The notes under the pieces are model-generated. The model did not search any database. It was not told the origin of the DNA and was given only the letters and a program-made list of their open reading frames with translations. This document shows positions 11,821 through 21,482 of a DNA stretch of 64,000 nucleotides, piece after piece (positions within the stretch are counted from its first letter, which is position 1; every line of letters starts with the position of its first letter). The translations under genes were made by a program, and so were the position numbers. Source of the DNA: Rhodocyclaceae bacterium (lineage in GTDB: Bacteria > Pseudomonadota > Gammaproteobacteria > Burkholderiales > Rhodocyclaceae); assembly GCA_013426785.1 (NCBI GenBank), contig JACDZI010000007.1, positions 1 to 64,000 on the forward strand, given 5' to 3'.

Positions 11821-12626
11821 TCGCCCCCGGCCGCATTGCCGCGCTCCAGATGATATCGACGCCCGATGTCACCCCTAACCTTGATACGGGTGTCCGGTTG
11901 ATCGCCGAAGCCGCGGCGCAAGGTGCTCAACTCGCCGTGCTGCCCGAATACTTCCCGATCATCGGCGGCAGCGATGCCGAGCGGCTGGCGGTACGCGAAA
12001 CGGCGGGTTGCGGCCCGATCCAGGATTTCCTCGCTGCAGCAGCCCAGCGCCACGGCCTGTGGCTGATCGGCGGGTCGATTCCCCTGATGGCGGATGATCC
12101 GGCCAAGCTGCGCAACAGTTGCCTGGTCTATGACCCCGCGGGCCGGCAGGTGGCGCGCTACGACAAGATCCACCTGTTCGGTTTCACGAAGGGCGCGGAG
12201 CACTATGACGAGGCAGCGACCATCGAGGCCGGTCCGCCGCAGCCGGTCGCCTTCGACACGCCTTTCGGCCGCATCGGCCTGGGGATCTGCTACGACCTGC
12301 GCTTCCCGGAGCTGTTCCGGGCGCTCGGCCCGCTCGACCTGATCGTGCTGCCCGCTGCCTTTACCGACACCACCGGCCAGGCGCACTGGGAAATCCTGTT
12401 GCGTGCGCGCGCCATCGAGAACCAGTGCTACCTGCTGGCTTCGGCGCAGGGAGGGCTTCACCCGACCGGGCGCATGACCCACGGCAACAGCCTGATCGTC
12501 GATCCGTGGGGCATGCTGCTCGCGCGCCTCGACAAGGGCGAGGGCGTCATCGTCGCCGACCTCGATCCGGATTGCATCGCCACAGTGCGCGCAAGCCTGC
12601 CGGCCCTGCAGCACCGGCGGCTGTAA
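11817..12626 (+). CDS. Carbon-nitrogen hydrolase (nitrilase/omega-amidase-like)
   Basis: LPEYFPI, KIHLFGF, GLGICYDLRFPELFRAL (Glu-Lys-Cys triad); ATGA overlap with the yhdP-like gene. Confidence 0.93.
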   Translation: MIAPGRIAALQMISTPDVTPNLDTGVRLIAEAAAQGAQLAVLPEYFPIIGGSDAERLAVRETAGCGPIQDFLAAAAQRHGLWLIGGSIPLMADDPAKLRNSCLVYDPAGRQVARYDKIHLFGFTKGAEHYDEAATIEAGPPQPVAFDTPFGRIGLGICYDLRFPELFRALGPLDLIVLPAAFTDTTGQAHWEILLRARAIENQCYLLASAQGGLHPTGRMTHGNSLIVDPWGMLLARLDKGEGVIVADLDPDCIATVRASLPALQHRRL

Positions 12627-12632
12627 ACCCTG

Positions 12633-12656
12633 AAAAGTCGGCGCTAGCAGGACGGC
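12633..12656 (+). repeat. 24-bp dispersed element copy (intergenic, upstream of tldD)
   Basis: AAAAGTCGGCGCTAGCAGGACGGC, 1 mismatch. Confidence 0.92.
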
Positions 12657-12685
12657 AGCGTGGCGTCCTCTGCTATCTTTCGCCC

Positions 12686-14128
12686 ATGAACGCAAACCAC
12701 CACTTCGAAATCGCCGAGCAGTACCTGCTCGTTCCCTACAACCTGACTACCGGTACGCTGTCGAGCGTCTTCGGCGAACTGTTCGGCCATCGGATCGATC
12801 ATGCCGACCTCTATTTCCAGTTCGCCCGTTCCGAGGCCTGGAGCCTGGAGGAGGGCATCGTCAAGTCGGGCAGCTTCAACATCGAGCAGGGCGTCGGCGT
12901 GCGCGCGGTCAGCGGCGAAAAAACCGCCTTCGCCTATTCCGACGAAATTAGCCTGCCGGCCTTGCTGGGCGCGGCGCGTGCCACGCGCGCCATTGCCGCA
13001 GCGGGAGGGGATGGCAAGCTGCCGCAATTGGCCGGGCATGGCCCCCGCTCGCTCTACGGGCAGGGCGATCCGATTGTATCGCTCGACGCGACCGCGAAGG
13101 TGGCGCTGCTGGAGCGGCTCGAACAACTGGCGCGTGCCGCCGACCCGCGTGTGACTCAGGTGATGGCGCATGTCGCCGGTAGTTGGGAGACGGTGCTGAT
13201 CGCCCGTTCCGACGGCCATCTCGCGGCCGATGTGCGGCCGCTGGTACGCGTCTCGGTGACGGTGATCCTCGAGCAGGAGGGGCGCCGCGAGCAGGGTTCC
13301 GCCGGTGGTGGCGGGCGCTTCGACTACGGCTATTTCAGCGACGCGGTGCTGGTCGACTATGCCGAAAAGGCGGTTCATCAGGCGCGCGTGAATCTTGGTG
13401 CCGATCCGGCGCCGGCCGGCGAAATGACCGTGGTCCTTGGCAGCGGCTGGCCTGGCATCCTGCTGCACGAAGCGATCGGCCACGGGCTGGAGGGCGATTT
13501 CAACCGCAAGGGCAGTTCGGCTTTTGTTGGCCGCGTCGGCCAGCGCGTAGCGGCCAAGGGGGTGACCGTGGTCGATGACGGCACCATTCCCGACCGGCGC
13601 GGCTCGCTCTCGGTCGACGACGAAGGCAACCCGACGCAGCGCACGGTGCTGATCGAAGACGGCATCCTGACCGGCTACCTGCAGGACTCGCTCAATGCCC
13701 GCCTGATGGGCGTGCAACCGACCGGCAACGGCCGGCGCGAATCCTTCGCGCACGTACCGCTGCCGCGCATGACCAACACCACGATGATGGCAGGTGACAA
13801 GGACCCACAGGAGATCATCGCCTCGGTAAAAAAGGGCCTGTATGCCGCCAATTTCGGTGGTGGCCAGGTCGATATCACCAGCGGCAAGTTCGTCTTTTCG
13901 GCGGCCGAAGCCTACCTGATCGAGAACGGCAGGATCACCCGCCCGGTGAAGGGCGCGACGCTGATCGGCAATGGCCCCGACGTGTTGACGCGGGTGTCGC
14001 TGATCGGCAACGACCTCATGCTCGATCCTGGCGTCGGCACCTGCGGCAAGGAAGGGCAGAGCGTCCCGGTCGGAGTGGGTCAGCCGACGGTGCGTATCGA
14101 CGGTTTGACGGTGGGTGGAACCGGCTAG
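12686..14128 (+). CDS. tldD: Metalloprotease TldD
   Basis: GSGWPGILLHEAIGHGLEGDFNRKGSSAF (HExxxH) and TNTTMMAGDKDP; start placed at MNANHHFEIAEQYLL. Confidence 0.95.
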   Translation: MNANHHFEIAEQYLLVPYNLTTGTLSSVFGELFGHRIDHADLYFQFARSEAWSLEEGIVKSGSFNIEQGVGVRAVSGEKTAFAYSDEISLPALLGAARATRAIAAAGGDGKLPQLAGHGPRSLYGQGDPIVSLDATAKVALLERLEQLARAADPRVTQVMAHVAGSWETVLIARSDGHLAADVRPLVRVSVTVILEQEGRREQGSAGGGGRFDYGYFSDAVLVDYAEKAVHQARVNLGADPAPAGEMTVVLGSGWPGILLHEAIGHGLEGDFNRKGSSAFVGRVGQRVAAKGVTVVDDGTIPDRRGSLSVDDEGNPTQRTVLIEDGILTGYLQDSLNARLMGVQPTGNGRRESFAHVPLPRMTNTTMMAGDKDPQEIIASVKKGLYAANFGGGQVDITSGKFVFSAAEAYLIENGRITRPVKGATLIGNGPDVLTRVSLIGNDLMLDPGVGTCGKEGQSVPVGVGQPTVRIDGLTVGGTG

Positions 14129-14180
14129 GCGACTGTTGCACTGCGGTAGAATCGCGGCCTTTCCGCAACAGGCCATCATC

Positions 14181-15248
14181 ATGAAGCACATCGTCGACGA
14201 CGTCCGTATCCGCGAAATCAAGGAATTGTCGCCACCTGGTCACATTCTGCGCGAATTTCCGGCGACCGAACCTGCTGCGGCGACGACCTACGAGGCGCGA
14301 GCAGCCATCCACCGCATCCTCCACGGCGCCGATGATCGCCTGCTGGCCGTGGTCGGTCCCTGCTCGATCCACGATTTCGATTCGGCGATGGAATACGCAC
14401 GCCGCCTCAAGGCCGAACGTGACCGGTTGGCTGACGACCTGCTGATCCTGATGCGTGTTTACTTCGAAAAACCGCGTACTACCGTGGGCTGGAAGGGGCT
14501 GATCAACGACCCGCGCATGGACGGCAGCTTCAAGATTAATGAGGGCCTCCGCCTCGCGCGACGCCTGCTATGGGAACTGACCGAGATGGGCCTGCCCTGC
14601 GCCACCGAGTTCCTCGACACGATCACGCCGCAGTACACCGCCGACCTGATCTCGTGGGGCGCCATCGGCGCGCGCACCACCGAATCGCAGGTGCACCGCG
14701 AACTGGCTTCGGGGCTGTCTTGCCCGGTCGGCTTCAAGAACGGCACCGATGGCAATATCCGGATCGCCGTCGACGCGATCCGCGCCGCTCAGTCTCCGCA
14801 CCATTTCCTCTCAGTGACCAAGGCCGGACATTCCGCCATCGTGTCGACCAATGGCAACGAAGACTGTCACGTCATCTTGCGCGGCGGCAAGCAACCCAAC
14901 TACGACCATGCCAGCGTCGACGCCGCCTGCACCGAACTGGGCAAATCCGGCCTGGCCGCCCGCGTGATGGTCGATTTTTCCCACGGCAACAGTCGCAAGG
15001 ACTACACGCTGCAGAAGGAAGTGGCCACCGATGTCGCCAGTCAGTTGGCCGTTGGCGAAGACCGCATCTTTGGCGTGATGGTCGAGTCCCATCTCAACTC
15101 AGGTCGCCAGGACCTGCAGCCGGGCAAGCCGCTGGCACAAGGCGTCTCGATTACCGATGCCTGCCTCGGCTGGGACGACACGCTGGCTGTGCTCGACCAG
15201 TTGGCCGAGGCCGTCAGGATGCGTCGCGCGGTACTCGCCGAACGCTGA
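14181..15248 (+). CDS. aroG: 3-deoxy-7-phosphoheptulonate synthase (class I DAHP synthase)
   Basis: VVGPCSIHDFDSAMEYA, MRVYFEKPRTTVGWKGLINDP, VMVDFSHGNSRKDY. Confidence 0.95.
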   Translation: MKHIVDDVRIREIKELSPPGHILREFPATEPAAATTYEARAAIHRILHGADDRLLAVVGPCSIHDFDSAMEYARRLKAERDRLADDLLILMRVYFEKPRTTVGWKGLINDPRMDGSFKINEGLRLARRLLWELTEMGLPCATEFLDTITPQYTADLISWGAIGARTTESQVHRELASGLSCPVGFKNGTDGNIRIAVDAIRAAQSPHHFLSVTKAGHSAIVSTNGNEDCHVILRGGKQPNYDHASVDAACTELGKSGLAARVMVDFSHGNSRKDYTLQKEVATDVASQLAVGEDRIFGVMVESHLNSGRQDLQPGKPLAQGVSITDACLGWDDTLAVLDQLAEAVRMRRAVLAER

Positions 15249-15294
15249 TCGCGCGCATGGCTATAATTTCGGGACTGGACTCCTTTCTGCAAAC

Positions 15295-15834
15295 ATGAGC
15301 GATCCTGCTGCTCTTGATCCGTTTGCCGCATTCGAAACGCTCGGCGATGCGACGCGCTATGTTGACCGCATCCTGGAGATCATCGAGCACATCCACCTGT
15401 TTGAGGATTTCGAGCGCACCGAGATCGATACTCTGGCGCGCTACCTGTCCTGCTATCGTTCCCCGCCTGGGGTCGAGATCATCGCCGAAGGGGGGCCAGG
15501 CGATTTCATGCTGATCCTGATTGACGGCAGTGTCGAGATCGTCAAGGTCGACCCGCGCGGCCTGCCGCAACGGTTGGCCGTGGCTGGACCGGGAAAGACG
15601 CTCGGCGAGATGTCGCTGATCGACGGCGAACAACGTTTCGCCAGTTGCGTGACGCTCGAAACGACCATCTTCGCTGTCCTCAATCGTGACGCGCTGATCC
15701 GCATCGTTTCCGAGGATCCCAAGATCGGCGTCAAGATCCTCATGGAACTGCTGATGCTGCTCAACCAGCGCCTGCGCATGGTGAGCGGCGAACTGATGAA
15801 GTGCATGGAGAACAAGCGACTCAGGTTGCGCTGA
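15295..15834 (+). CDS. Cyclic nucleotide-binding domain protein
   Basis: cNMP-binding fold (GDFMLILIDGSVEIVKVDPRG...LGEMSLIDGEQRFASCVTLETTIFAVL); no C-terminal HTH visible. Confidence 0.8.
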   Translation: MSDPAALDPFAAFETLGDATRYVDRILEIIEHIHLFEDFERTEIDTLARYLSCYRSPPGVEIIAEGGPGDFMLILIDGSVEIVKVDPRGLPQRLAVAGPGKTLGEMSLIDGEQRFASCVTLETTIFAVLNRDALIRIVSEDPKIGVKILMELLMLLNQRLRMVSGELMKCMENKRLRLR

Positions 15835-15844
15835 CTGTTGCAGG

Positions 15845-16396
15845 TCAGGCGTTGCTGCCTTTTTCCCAGAGTACGTCGCCGTGGCCGGCAGCGCGGTTGA
15901 GCCAGCGTGCCAACACGAACAGCAGGTCGGACAAGCGATTGAGATACTGGCGGGCAGCATCCGAGACGGCTTCGTTGTGGGCCAAAGCGACCACTGCACG
16001 TTCGGCGCGGCGGCAGACGGTGCGGGCATGATGCGTCAACGCGGCGGCGCGCGTGCCGCCGGGCAGGATGAATTCCTTGAGAGGTTCCAGTTCGCCGTTA
16101 TAACGGTCAATGGCGGTTTCGATCCTGCCTGGTTGGGTGTCCTTGAGGAAGTTACCGCCGGGCACCGAGAGTTCTCCGCCGAGGTCGAACAAGTCGTGCT
16201 GGATGCCGATGAGGAGGGCGCGCACTTCGTCCGGCAGCGACTCGCAGAGCAATACGCCGACGATGGCGTTCAGTTCATCGACATCGCCCAGCGCGGCGAT
16301 CCGTGGCGCATCCTTGCCGACGCGGGAGCCGTCGCCGAGGCCGGTGGAGCCGGCATCACCGGTGCGGGTGTAGATTTTCGAGAGACGGTAGCCCAT
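15845..16396 (-). CDS. Cob(I)yrinic acid a,c-diamide adenosyltransferase (PduO/BtuR2 type)
   Basis: IYTRTGDAGSTGLGDGSRVGKDAPRIAALGDVDELNA...RTVCRRAERAVVAL. Confidence 0.95.
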   Translation of the reverse strand: MGYRLSKIYTRTGDAGSTGLGDGSRVGKDAPRIAALGDVDELNAIVGVLLCESLPDEVRALLIGIQHDLFDLGGELSVPGGNFLKDTQPGRIETAIDRYNGELEPLKEFILPGGTRAAALTHHARTVCRRAERAVVALAHNEAVSDAARQYLNRLSDLLFVLARWLNRAAGHGDVLWEKGSNA

Positions 16397-16401
16397 GATG
16401 G

Positions 16402-16425
16402 AAAAGTCGGCGGTGGCGGGACGGT
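16402..16425 (+). repeat. 24-bp dispersed element copy (between SulP stop and adenosyltransferase start)
   Basis: AAAAGTCGGCGGTGGCGGGACGGT, 2 mismatches. Confidence 0.85.
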
Positions 16426-16446
16426 AGTTTAGCGAAATCGGCAGGT

Positions 16447-19035
16447 TCAGGCCTGATTGCGGACCGCCGCGACCAGGGATTCGGGTTCCGGCGCACGCTT
16501 GACGACCAGTACGGCGCAGTCAAGGCCACCGACCACGCGATCGGTGGTTTGCCCGGCCAGCTTGCGCGACAGGCCCTTGCGCTGGTCATTGCCGATGACC
16601 ACCAGGTCGGCCCCGACTGCCCGCGCGGTTTCGATGATGGCGTGGTCGGGTGTGCCGCCAAGGATGCTCCCCGTGCATTCGATACCCTCGATACGCAGTT
16701 GCCCAAGCTTCTCGGCAACGTCCTCCTCCGCGCGGGCACGTTCGGCTTCGGTATTGGCGACCGCCAGCACGGTCACCGGCAGGTGCGATATCTTGGCGAT
16801 CTGCGTCGTCATGTCGGCGATGGTGGTACTGATCGGAGCGCCGTCGGTGGCCATCAGGATGCGTTGCTGCCATGGTTTGGCCTTCCCATTGGCGAACAGC
16901 ACATGGCAGGGCGAACCGATGAGGATGCGCAGGGCGGTTTCGCCGACCAGTTTTTCCTTGAAGTCGCCACGTGGCGGTTGGCGACCGATGATGAGGATGT
17001 TGCTGTCCTGGGTCGCGGCGGTGGCGACGATCTCGGCGACCGGTTGCCTGCCGTGGCGCAGCATGACTTCGCAATCGACCCCAGCGGCGCGCGCCTGGTG
17101 TTCCACCTGCGCCAGCCGCTTCTGCGCCAGATCGTCCTGCTCGTCCGACGCGACGCAGGTCATTACGTCCAGGGTGACGCCGAACTGGCGTGCCAGCAGG
17201 ATGGCGATGTCCTCCGGCGCATGGCTGAATTCGCTGCAGTCGGTGGCGAGCAGCAGGCGTTGGCGGCGGAAGCCGTCGGGCAGCATGCCGCTGTTGCATT
17301 GCTTGAAGATGCGGGTCTTGCACCTACGGCAGATACCCGGGTCGAGCGTCCAGTAGAGCGCACCGGTCACGTCGGTCATCACCGGGAAAAAACCGCCCGC
17401 GCCGATCTCGTCCGTATAGCCGCCTTCGCGCAGGGACCGGTAGATGGTCTGGTTGAGACGATAGAAATACAAACCGCCGCCGATGCGCCGCCGCCGTCGC
17501 GCTTCCTGGGCCAGTACTTCCGCACCGGCAATATCGATGTAGCTTAGGCTCGATGCGGCGATCAGTACGGATTTCTGCTGCGGGTTGTCCTCGTCTATCT
17601 GCTGCAGGGCTTGTTGCACATAACTGGCCGCACCGAAATAGATGGAACCGGTGATGCGCGTGATGCGCAGCTGCGGGCATTCGGGACGGCCCTGCGCGCG
17701 GATGAAGTGGTATGAACCCTCTTCCGGGGCGGGCACCACTGGCACGATTTCCGGCTTCGAGGTGCGGTAGAGGAACATCACCAGCGACAGGAAGACGCCG
17801 AGGAAGATGCCGAGTTCGAGGTTGGCCAGCGTACCGACAAAGGTGGCGGCGAGGATGGCCGACTCTGCTTTGCTGCTGTGCCAGATGTGGGCAATGTGCT
17901 GGAAGTCGATCAGGCCCCAGGCCACCAGGAACAGGATGCCGGCCATCGCGGCGTTGGGCAGATAGGCAGCGAGCGGCGCGACGGCTAGCAGCACGAGTAC
18001 CAGCGCGACCGAGGCGATGATCGAGGCCAGCGGCGTCTTGGCGCCGGCTTCGAAATTCACGCCGCTGCGGTTGAACGAGCCGGAAGAGGCGTAACTGGAA
18101 AAGAAGCTGCCGACGATGTTCGACAGGCCCTGGCCGATGAACTCCTGGTTGCCGTCAATGCGCTGTTCGGATCGCACGGCGATGGCGCGCGAGATCGATA
18201 CCGCCTCGGTCAACGCCAGCATGGTGATCACCAGCGCCGGGCCGAGCGCTGTTTTCAGGGTGGCGAACGAGAAGTCGGGCGCCGAGAGCGGTGGCAGGCC
18301 GGCTGGCAGCGCGCCGACGGTCTGGATGCCGGTGATCGCCTGGCCTTTCGAGAGGTTGAAGGCTTCCGCGATCAGGCTGCCGACGATCATCGCGGCGATC
18401 ATGTAGGGCAGCTTGCGGGCGTAGCGTTTCGTCAGGATGCCGGTGACCAGTGTCGTCGCACTGACGGTCAGCACCCAGGGATTGATGGCCGCGAACTGGA
18501 TCGCGAGCTGGTGCAGGATCTCGTAGAACGGCGTGCCCCGCGGGATCGGGATGCCGAAGAAATTCTTCACCTGGCTGGCGGCGATCAGGACGGCGGCGCC
18601 CGTGGTGAAGCCGATGACCACCGTGTGCGAGATGAAGTTCACCAGCATGCCCATGCGCGCGAGGCCGAGCGCCAGCTGGAACACGCCGACCAGGAAGGTC
18701 ATGGTCAGCACGAGGTCGATGTATTGCTGCGTACCGGGTTCGGCCAGGTGGGAAAGGGCGGCGAAGACGGCGATGGAAATCGCCGTGGTCGGCCCGGAAA
18801 CCAGATGCCAGCTCGATCCCCAAAGTGCGCCGATGACCGCCGGTACCATCGCGGCGTATAGGCCGTATTGCGGTGGCAGGCCGGCGATGGTGGCGAACGC
18901 AACGCCCTGCGGCAGGACGATCAGCGCCCCGGTGATGCCGGCGAGCAAGTCATCCTTCAGCGTGCCGCGCGTGACGAGCGGCCACCATAGCAGGAAGGGG
19001 AAAAACTTGCTCAATGTGCCCGCAGGCAGTCTCAT
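16447..19035 (-). CDS. SulP family transporter with STAS and two UspA-like domains
   Basis: SulP core (LLAGITGALIVLPQGVAFATIAGLPPQYGLYAAMVPAVIGALWGSSW), STAS-like segment (ECPQLRITRITGSIYFGAASYV), then two Usp-like modules (RLLLATDCSEFS..., RILMATDGAPIS...). Confidence 0.9.
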   Translation of the reverse strand: MRLPAGTLSKFFPFLLWWPLVTRGTLKDDLLAGITGALIVLPQGVAFATIAGLPPQYGLYAAMVPAVIGALWGSSWHLVSGPTTAISIAVFAALSHLAEPGTQQYIDLVLTMTFLVGVFQLALGLARMGMLVNFISHTVVIGFTTGAAVLIAASQVKNFFGIPIPRGTPFYEILHQLAIQFAAINPWVLTVSATTLVTGILTKRYARKLPYMIAAMIVGSLIAEAFNLSKGQAITGIQTVGALPAGLPPLSAPDFSFATLKTALGPALVITMLALTEAVSISRAIAVRSEQRIDGNQEFIGQGLSNIVGSFFSSYASSGSFNRSGVNFEAGAKTPLASIIASVALVLVLLAVAPLAAYLPNAAMAGILFLVAWGLIDFQHIAHIWHSSKAESAILAATFVGTLANLELGIFLGVFLSLVMFLYRTSKPEIVPVVPAPEEGSYHFIRAQGRPECPQLRITRITGSIYFGAASYVQQALQQIDEDNPQQKSVLIAASSLSYIDIAGAEVLAQEARRRRRIGGGLYFYRLNQTIYRSLREGGYTDEIGAGGFFPVMTDVTGALYWTLDPGICRRCKTRIFKQCNSGMLPDGFRRQRLLLATDCSEFSHAPEDIAILLARQFGVTLDVMTCVASDEQDDLAQKRLAQVEHQARAAGVDCEVMLRHGRQPVAEIVATAATQDSNILIIGRQPPRGDFKEKLVGETALRILIGSPCHVLFANGKAKPWQQRILMATDGAPISTTIADMTTQIAKISHLPVTVLAVANTEAERARAEEDVAEKLGQLRIEGIECTGSILGGTPDHAIIETARAVGADLVVIGNDQRKGLSRKLAGQTTDRVVGGLDCAVLVVKRAPEPESLVAAVRNQA

Positions 19036-19224
19036 GGCCGAGAACAAAACTAAGGTATTCCGGAATATTAGCAGACAACCATATATCTTCACCCTGGCGG
19101 CCGATATGAGTCACTGATTTGTCGATAAAAAGCCTGTTACTCGGCGCTTCAGTGGCGCTGCTAGCATCGTAAGCTTAAGACAGCGTCCTTCGCTGGGAAG
19201 GGTGGTTTGCCTGTCCATTGCCGC

Positions 19225-21375
19225 ATGACTTTTCCTCCACACCTGCAACGCTTTTTCCCCTTCCTGCGCTGGCTGCCGTACGGCGGGGCGACCCTGCGTG
19301 CCGATTTTCTGGCTGGGCTAACGGTGGCCTTGGTGCTGGTACCGCAGTCCATGGCCTATGCCCAGCTCGCCGGCTTGCCCGCCTATTACGGGCTTTACGC
19401 GGCTTTTCTGCCCGTCGCGGTCGCCTCGCTGTGGGGATCGTCCAACCAGCTGGGTACCGGCCCGGTGGCGGTAGCCTCCTTGCTGACGGCATCGTCGTTG
19501 ACTCCGCTGGCGGCGCCGGGTTCCGAGTCTTTCGTTGCCCTGGCGATTCTGCTGGCCCTGATGGTGGGCATCGTGCAACTGGTACTGGGGGTATTCAAGC
19601 TGGGCGTGGTGGTGAACTTCCTCTCGCACCCGGTGATCGTCGGCTTCACCAATGCCGCCGCGATGATCATCGGGCTGTCTCAGCTCAACAAACTGATCGG
19701 CGTGCCGATGGGGCGCTCGGAGTCCTTTGTCAGCGATATCTGGGGAGTATTGCAACTGTTGGGCGACACCCATCTGCCGACACTGGGCATGGGCATTACG
19801 GCCATCGCCATCATGTGGGGTGTCCGCAAGAAGGCGCCCAAGCTGCCCGGCGTGCTGATCGCCGTGGCACTGACCACGCTGGTGTCGTGGCAGATCGGCT
19901 TCGAACGCAACGTCACGGCGACGCTGGAGCAGATCGCCGAACCGGAGGCCCAGGCCTTGCTGGGCGAGTTTGTCCGTACCGAGACCCGCATCAAGGAAAT
20001 CAGCGCACAGATTGTCGCTAAGAACGGCGAACTCAAACAGTTGCAGAAAGCCGGTGGCGACATCGGCCACGACATCGCGACGCTCCATTACGAAATCGAA
20101 TTGCTGACGCTGCAACTCAAGGATCGCGAGGACGAGAACCGCCGCCGCAATCGGGCGGTGCGCAGCTTCGTCTTCGAACAGGTAGCTGGTTCGGGCGATC
20201 AGCCGCTACAGTATTACGCCCAGGGCAAGCTGCCGGCAGACGCACCATCCGAGGGCCATCGCTGGCGCATTGCCAAGGCGGCTAGCGGTACGCTCAAACT
20301 GACCGGCGGCGGAGAAGTGGTCGGTAATGTACCGCAGGGATTGCCTTCGTTCAGTCTGCCGAAGTTTTCCTGGGAGATGGTCGGCAGCCTGCTCTCCGCC
20401 GCCATCGTCATCTCGCTGGTCGGCTTCATGGAAGCGATCTCGATCGCCAAGGCAATTGCCGCGAAAACACGGCAGAAGATCAACCCGAATCAGGAGCTGA
20501 TCGGTCAGGGCCTGGCGAATATCGTCGGAGCCACCACCCAGTCGTTTCCGGTATCCGGTTCGTTTTCGCGCTCGGCTGTGAACATGAACTCTGGGGCGAA
20601 AACCGGCATGGCCTCGGTCATTACGACCCTGATCGTGCTGGTGACCCTGCTGTTCCTCACCCCGCTGCTCTATCACCTGCCACAGGCCGTCCTGGCTGCG
20701 GTGATCATCATGGCGGTGATCGGCCTGATCAATTTTGGCGCCATCAAACATGCCTGGCTTGCCAACAAGCACGACGGCATTGCTTCGGTAGCCACCTTTG
20801 TCGCTACGCTGGCCTTTGCCCCCCACCTCGACAAGGGCATCATGGTCGGCGCCGGCCTGGCGATCGTCCTCTATCTTTATCGCACCATGGAGCCGCGGGT
20901 GGCGATCCTGGGTCGCCACCCGGACGGCACCCTGCGCGACGTCAAGGTCAATAACCTGCCGGTGTCGGATGTAGTGACGGCCGTACGCTTTGACGGCCGC
21001 CTCTATTTCGCCAACGTTGCCTTTTTCGAAGACGCCATCCTGGAAGCTGTGTCAAACAATCCTGAGGCACCTTACTTGCTCATTGTCGGCAACGGCATCA
21101 ACGAAATCGATGCCTCGGGCGAAGAGGTGATCCATCACCTGGTCGAGCGCATGCGCGCCAACGGCACCGTCGTGCTTTTTTCGGGTATCAAGAAGCAAGT
21201 GCTTGACGTCATGCGCGCGACCGGCTTGCATGTCCTGATCGGGGAGAAGGCATTTTTTGCCACGGCGGAGCAGGCCTTGGAGAAGATCTTCTCCCGCGCG
21301 GAAAACCTGGGTGTCGAAGATAACCTGCGCCCCGTAAAGCTGGCGACCCTGATGCCTGAACAGCGCTTCAACTGA
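19225..21375 (+). CDS. SulP family inorganic anion transporter with a coiled-coil insertion and STAS domain
   Basis: SulP core (DFLAGLTVALVLVPQSMAYAQLAGLPAYYGLYAAFLPVAVASLWGSSNQLGTGPVA), LIGQGLANIVGATTQSFPVSGSFSRSAVN, STAS C-terminus. Confidence 0.92.
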   Translation: MTFPPHLQRFFPFLRWLPYGGATLRADFLAGLTVALVLVPQSMAYAQLAGLPAYYGLYAAFLPVAVASLWGSSNQLGTGPVAVASLLTASSLTPLAAPGSESFVALAILLALMVGIVQLVLGVFKLGVVVNFLSHPVIVGFTNAAAMIIGLSQLNKLIGVPMGRSESFVSDIWGVLQLLGDTHLPTLGMGITAIAIMWGVRKKAPKLPGVLIAVALTTLVSWQIGFERNVTATLEQIAEPEAQALLGEFVRTETRIKEISAQIVAKNGELKQLQKAGGDIGHDIATLHYEIELLTLQLKDREDENRRRNRAVRSFVFEQVAGSGDQPLQYYAQGKLPADAPSEGHRWRIAKAASGTLKLTGGGEVVGNVPQGLPSFSLPKFSWEMVGSLLSAAIVISLVGFMEAISIAKAIAAKTRQKINPNQELIGQGLANIVGATTQSFPVSGSFSRSAVNMNSGAKTGMASVITTLIVLVTLLFLTPLLYHLPQAVLAAVIIMAVIGLINFGAIKHAWLANKHDGIASVATFVATLAFAPHLDKGIMVGAGLAIVLYLYRTMEPRVAILGRHPDGTLRDVKVNNLPVSDVVTAVRFDGRLYFANVAFFEDAILEAVSNNPEAPYLLIVGNGINEIDASGEEVIHHLVERMRANGTVVLFSGIKKQVLDVMRATGLHVLIGEKAFFATAEQALEKIFSRAENLGVEDNLRPVKLATLMPEQRFN

Positions 21376-21404
21376 ACCGGAAAATGACCAATGAATGATC
21401 ACTT

Positions 21405-21428
21405 GCCGTCCTGCCAGCGCCGACTTTT
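21405..21428 (-). repeat. 24-bp dispersed element copy (intergenic, upstream of HyfB-like gene)
   Basis: GCCGTCCTGCCAGCGCCGACTTTT, exact reverse complement of consensus. Confidence 0.95.
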
Positions 21429-21482
21429 GCGAGCTATCGCAGGAGGGGCGGTTAAAATCCGCGCTTGACCGCTGCCTACTTC

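Noticed and set aside
18270-18300. GAAGTCGGGCGCCGAGAGCGGTGGCAGG in SulP gene as possible element copy
   Set aside because: Encodes a normal SulP loop (LPPLSAPDFSF) and matches the consensus poorly.
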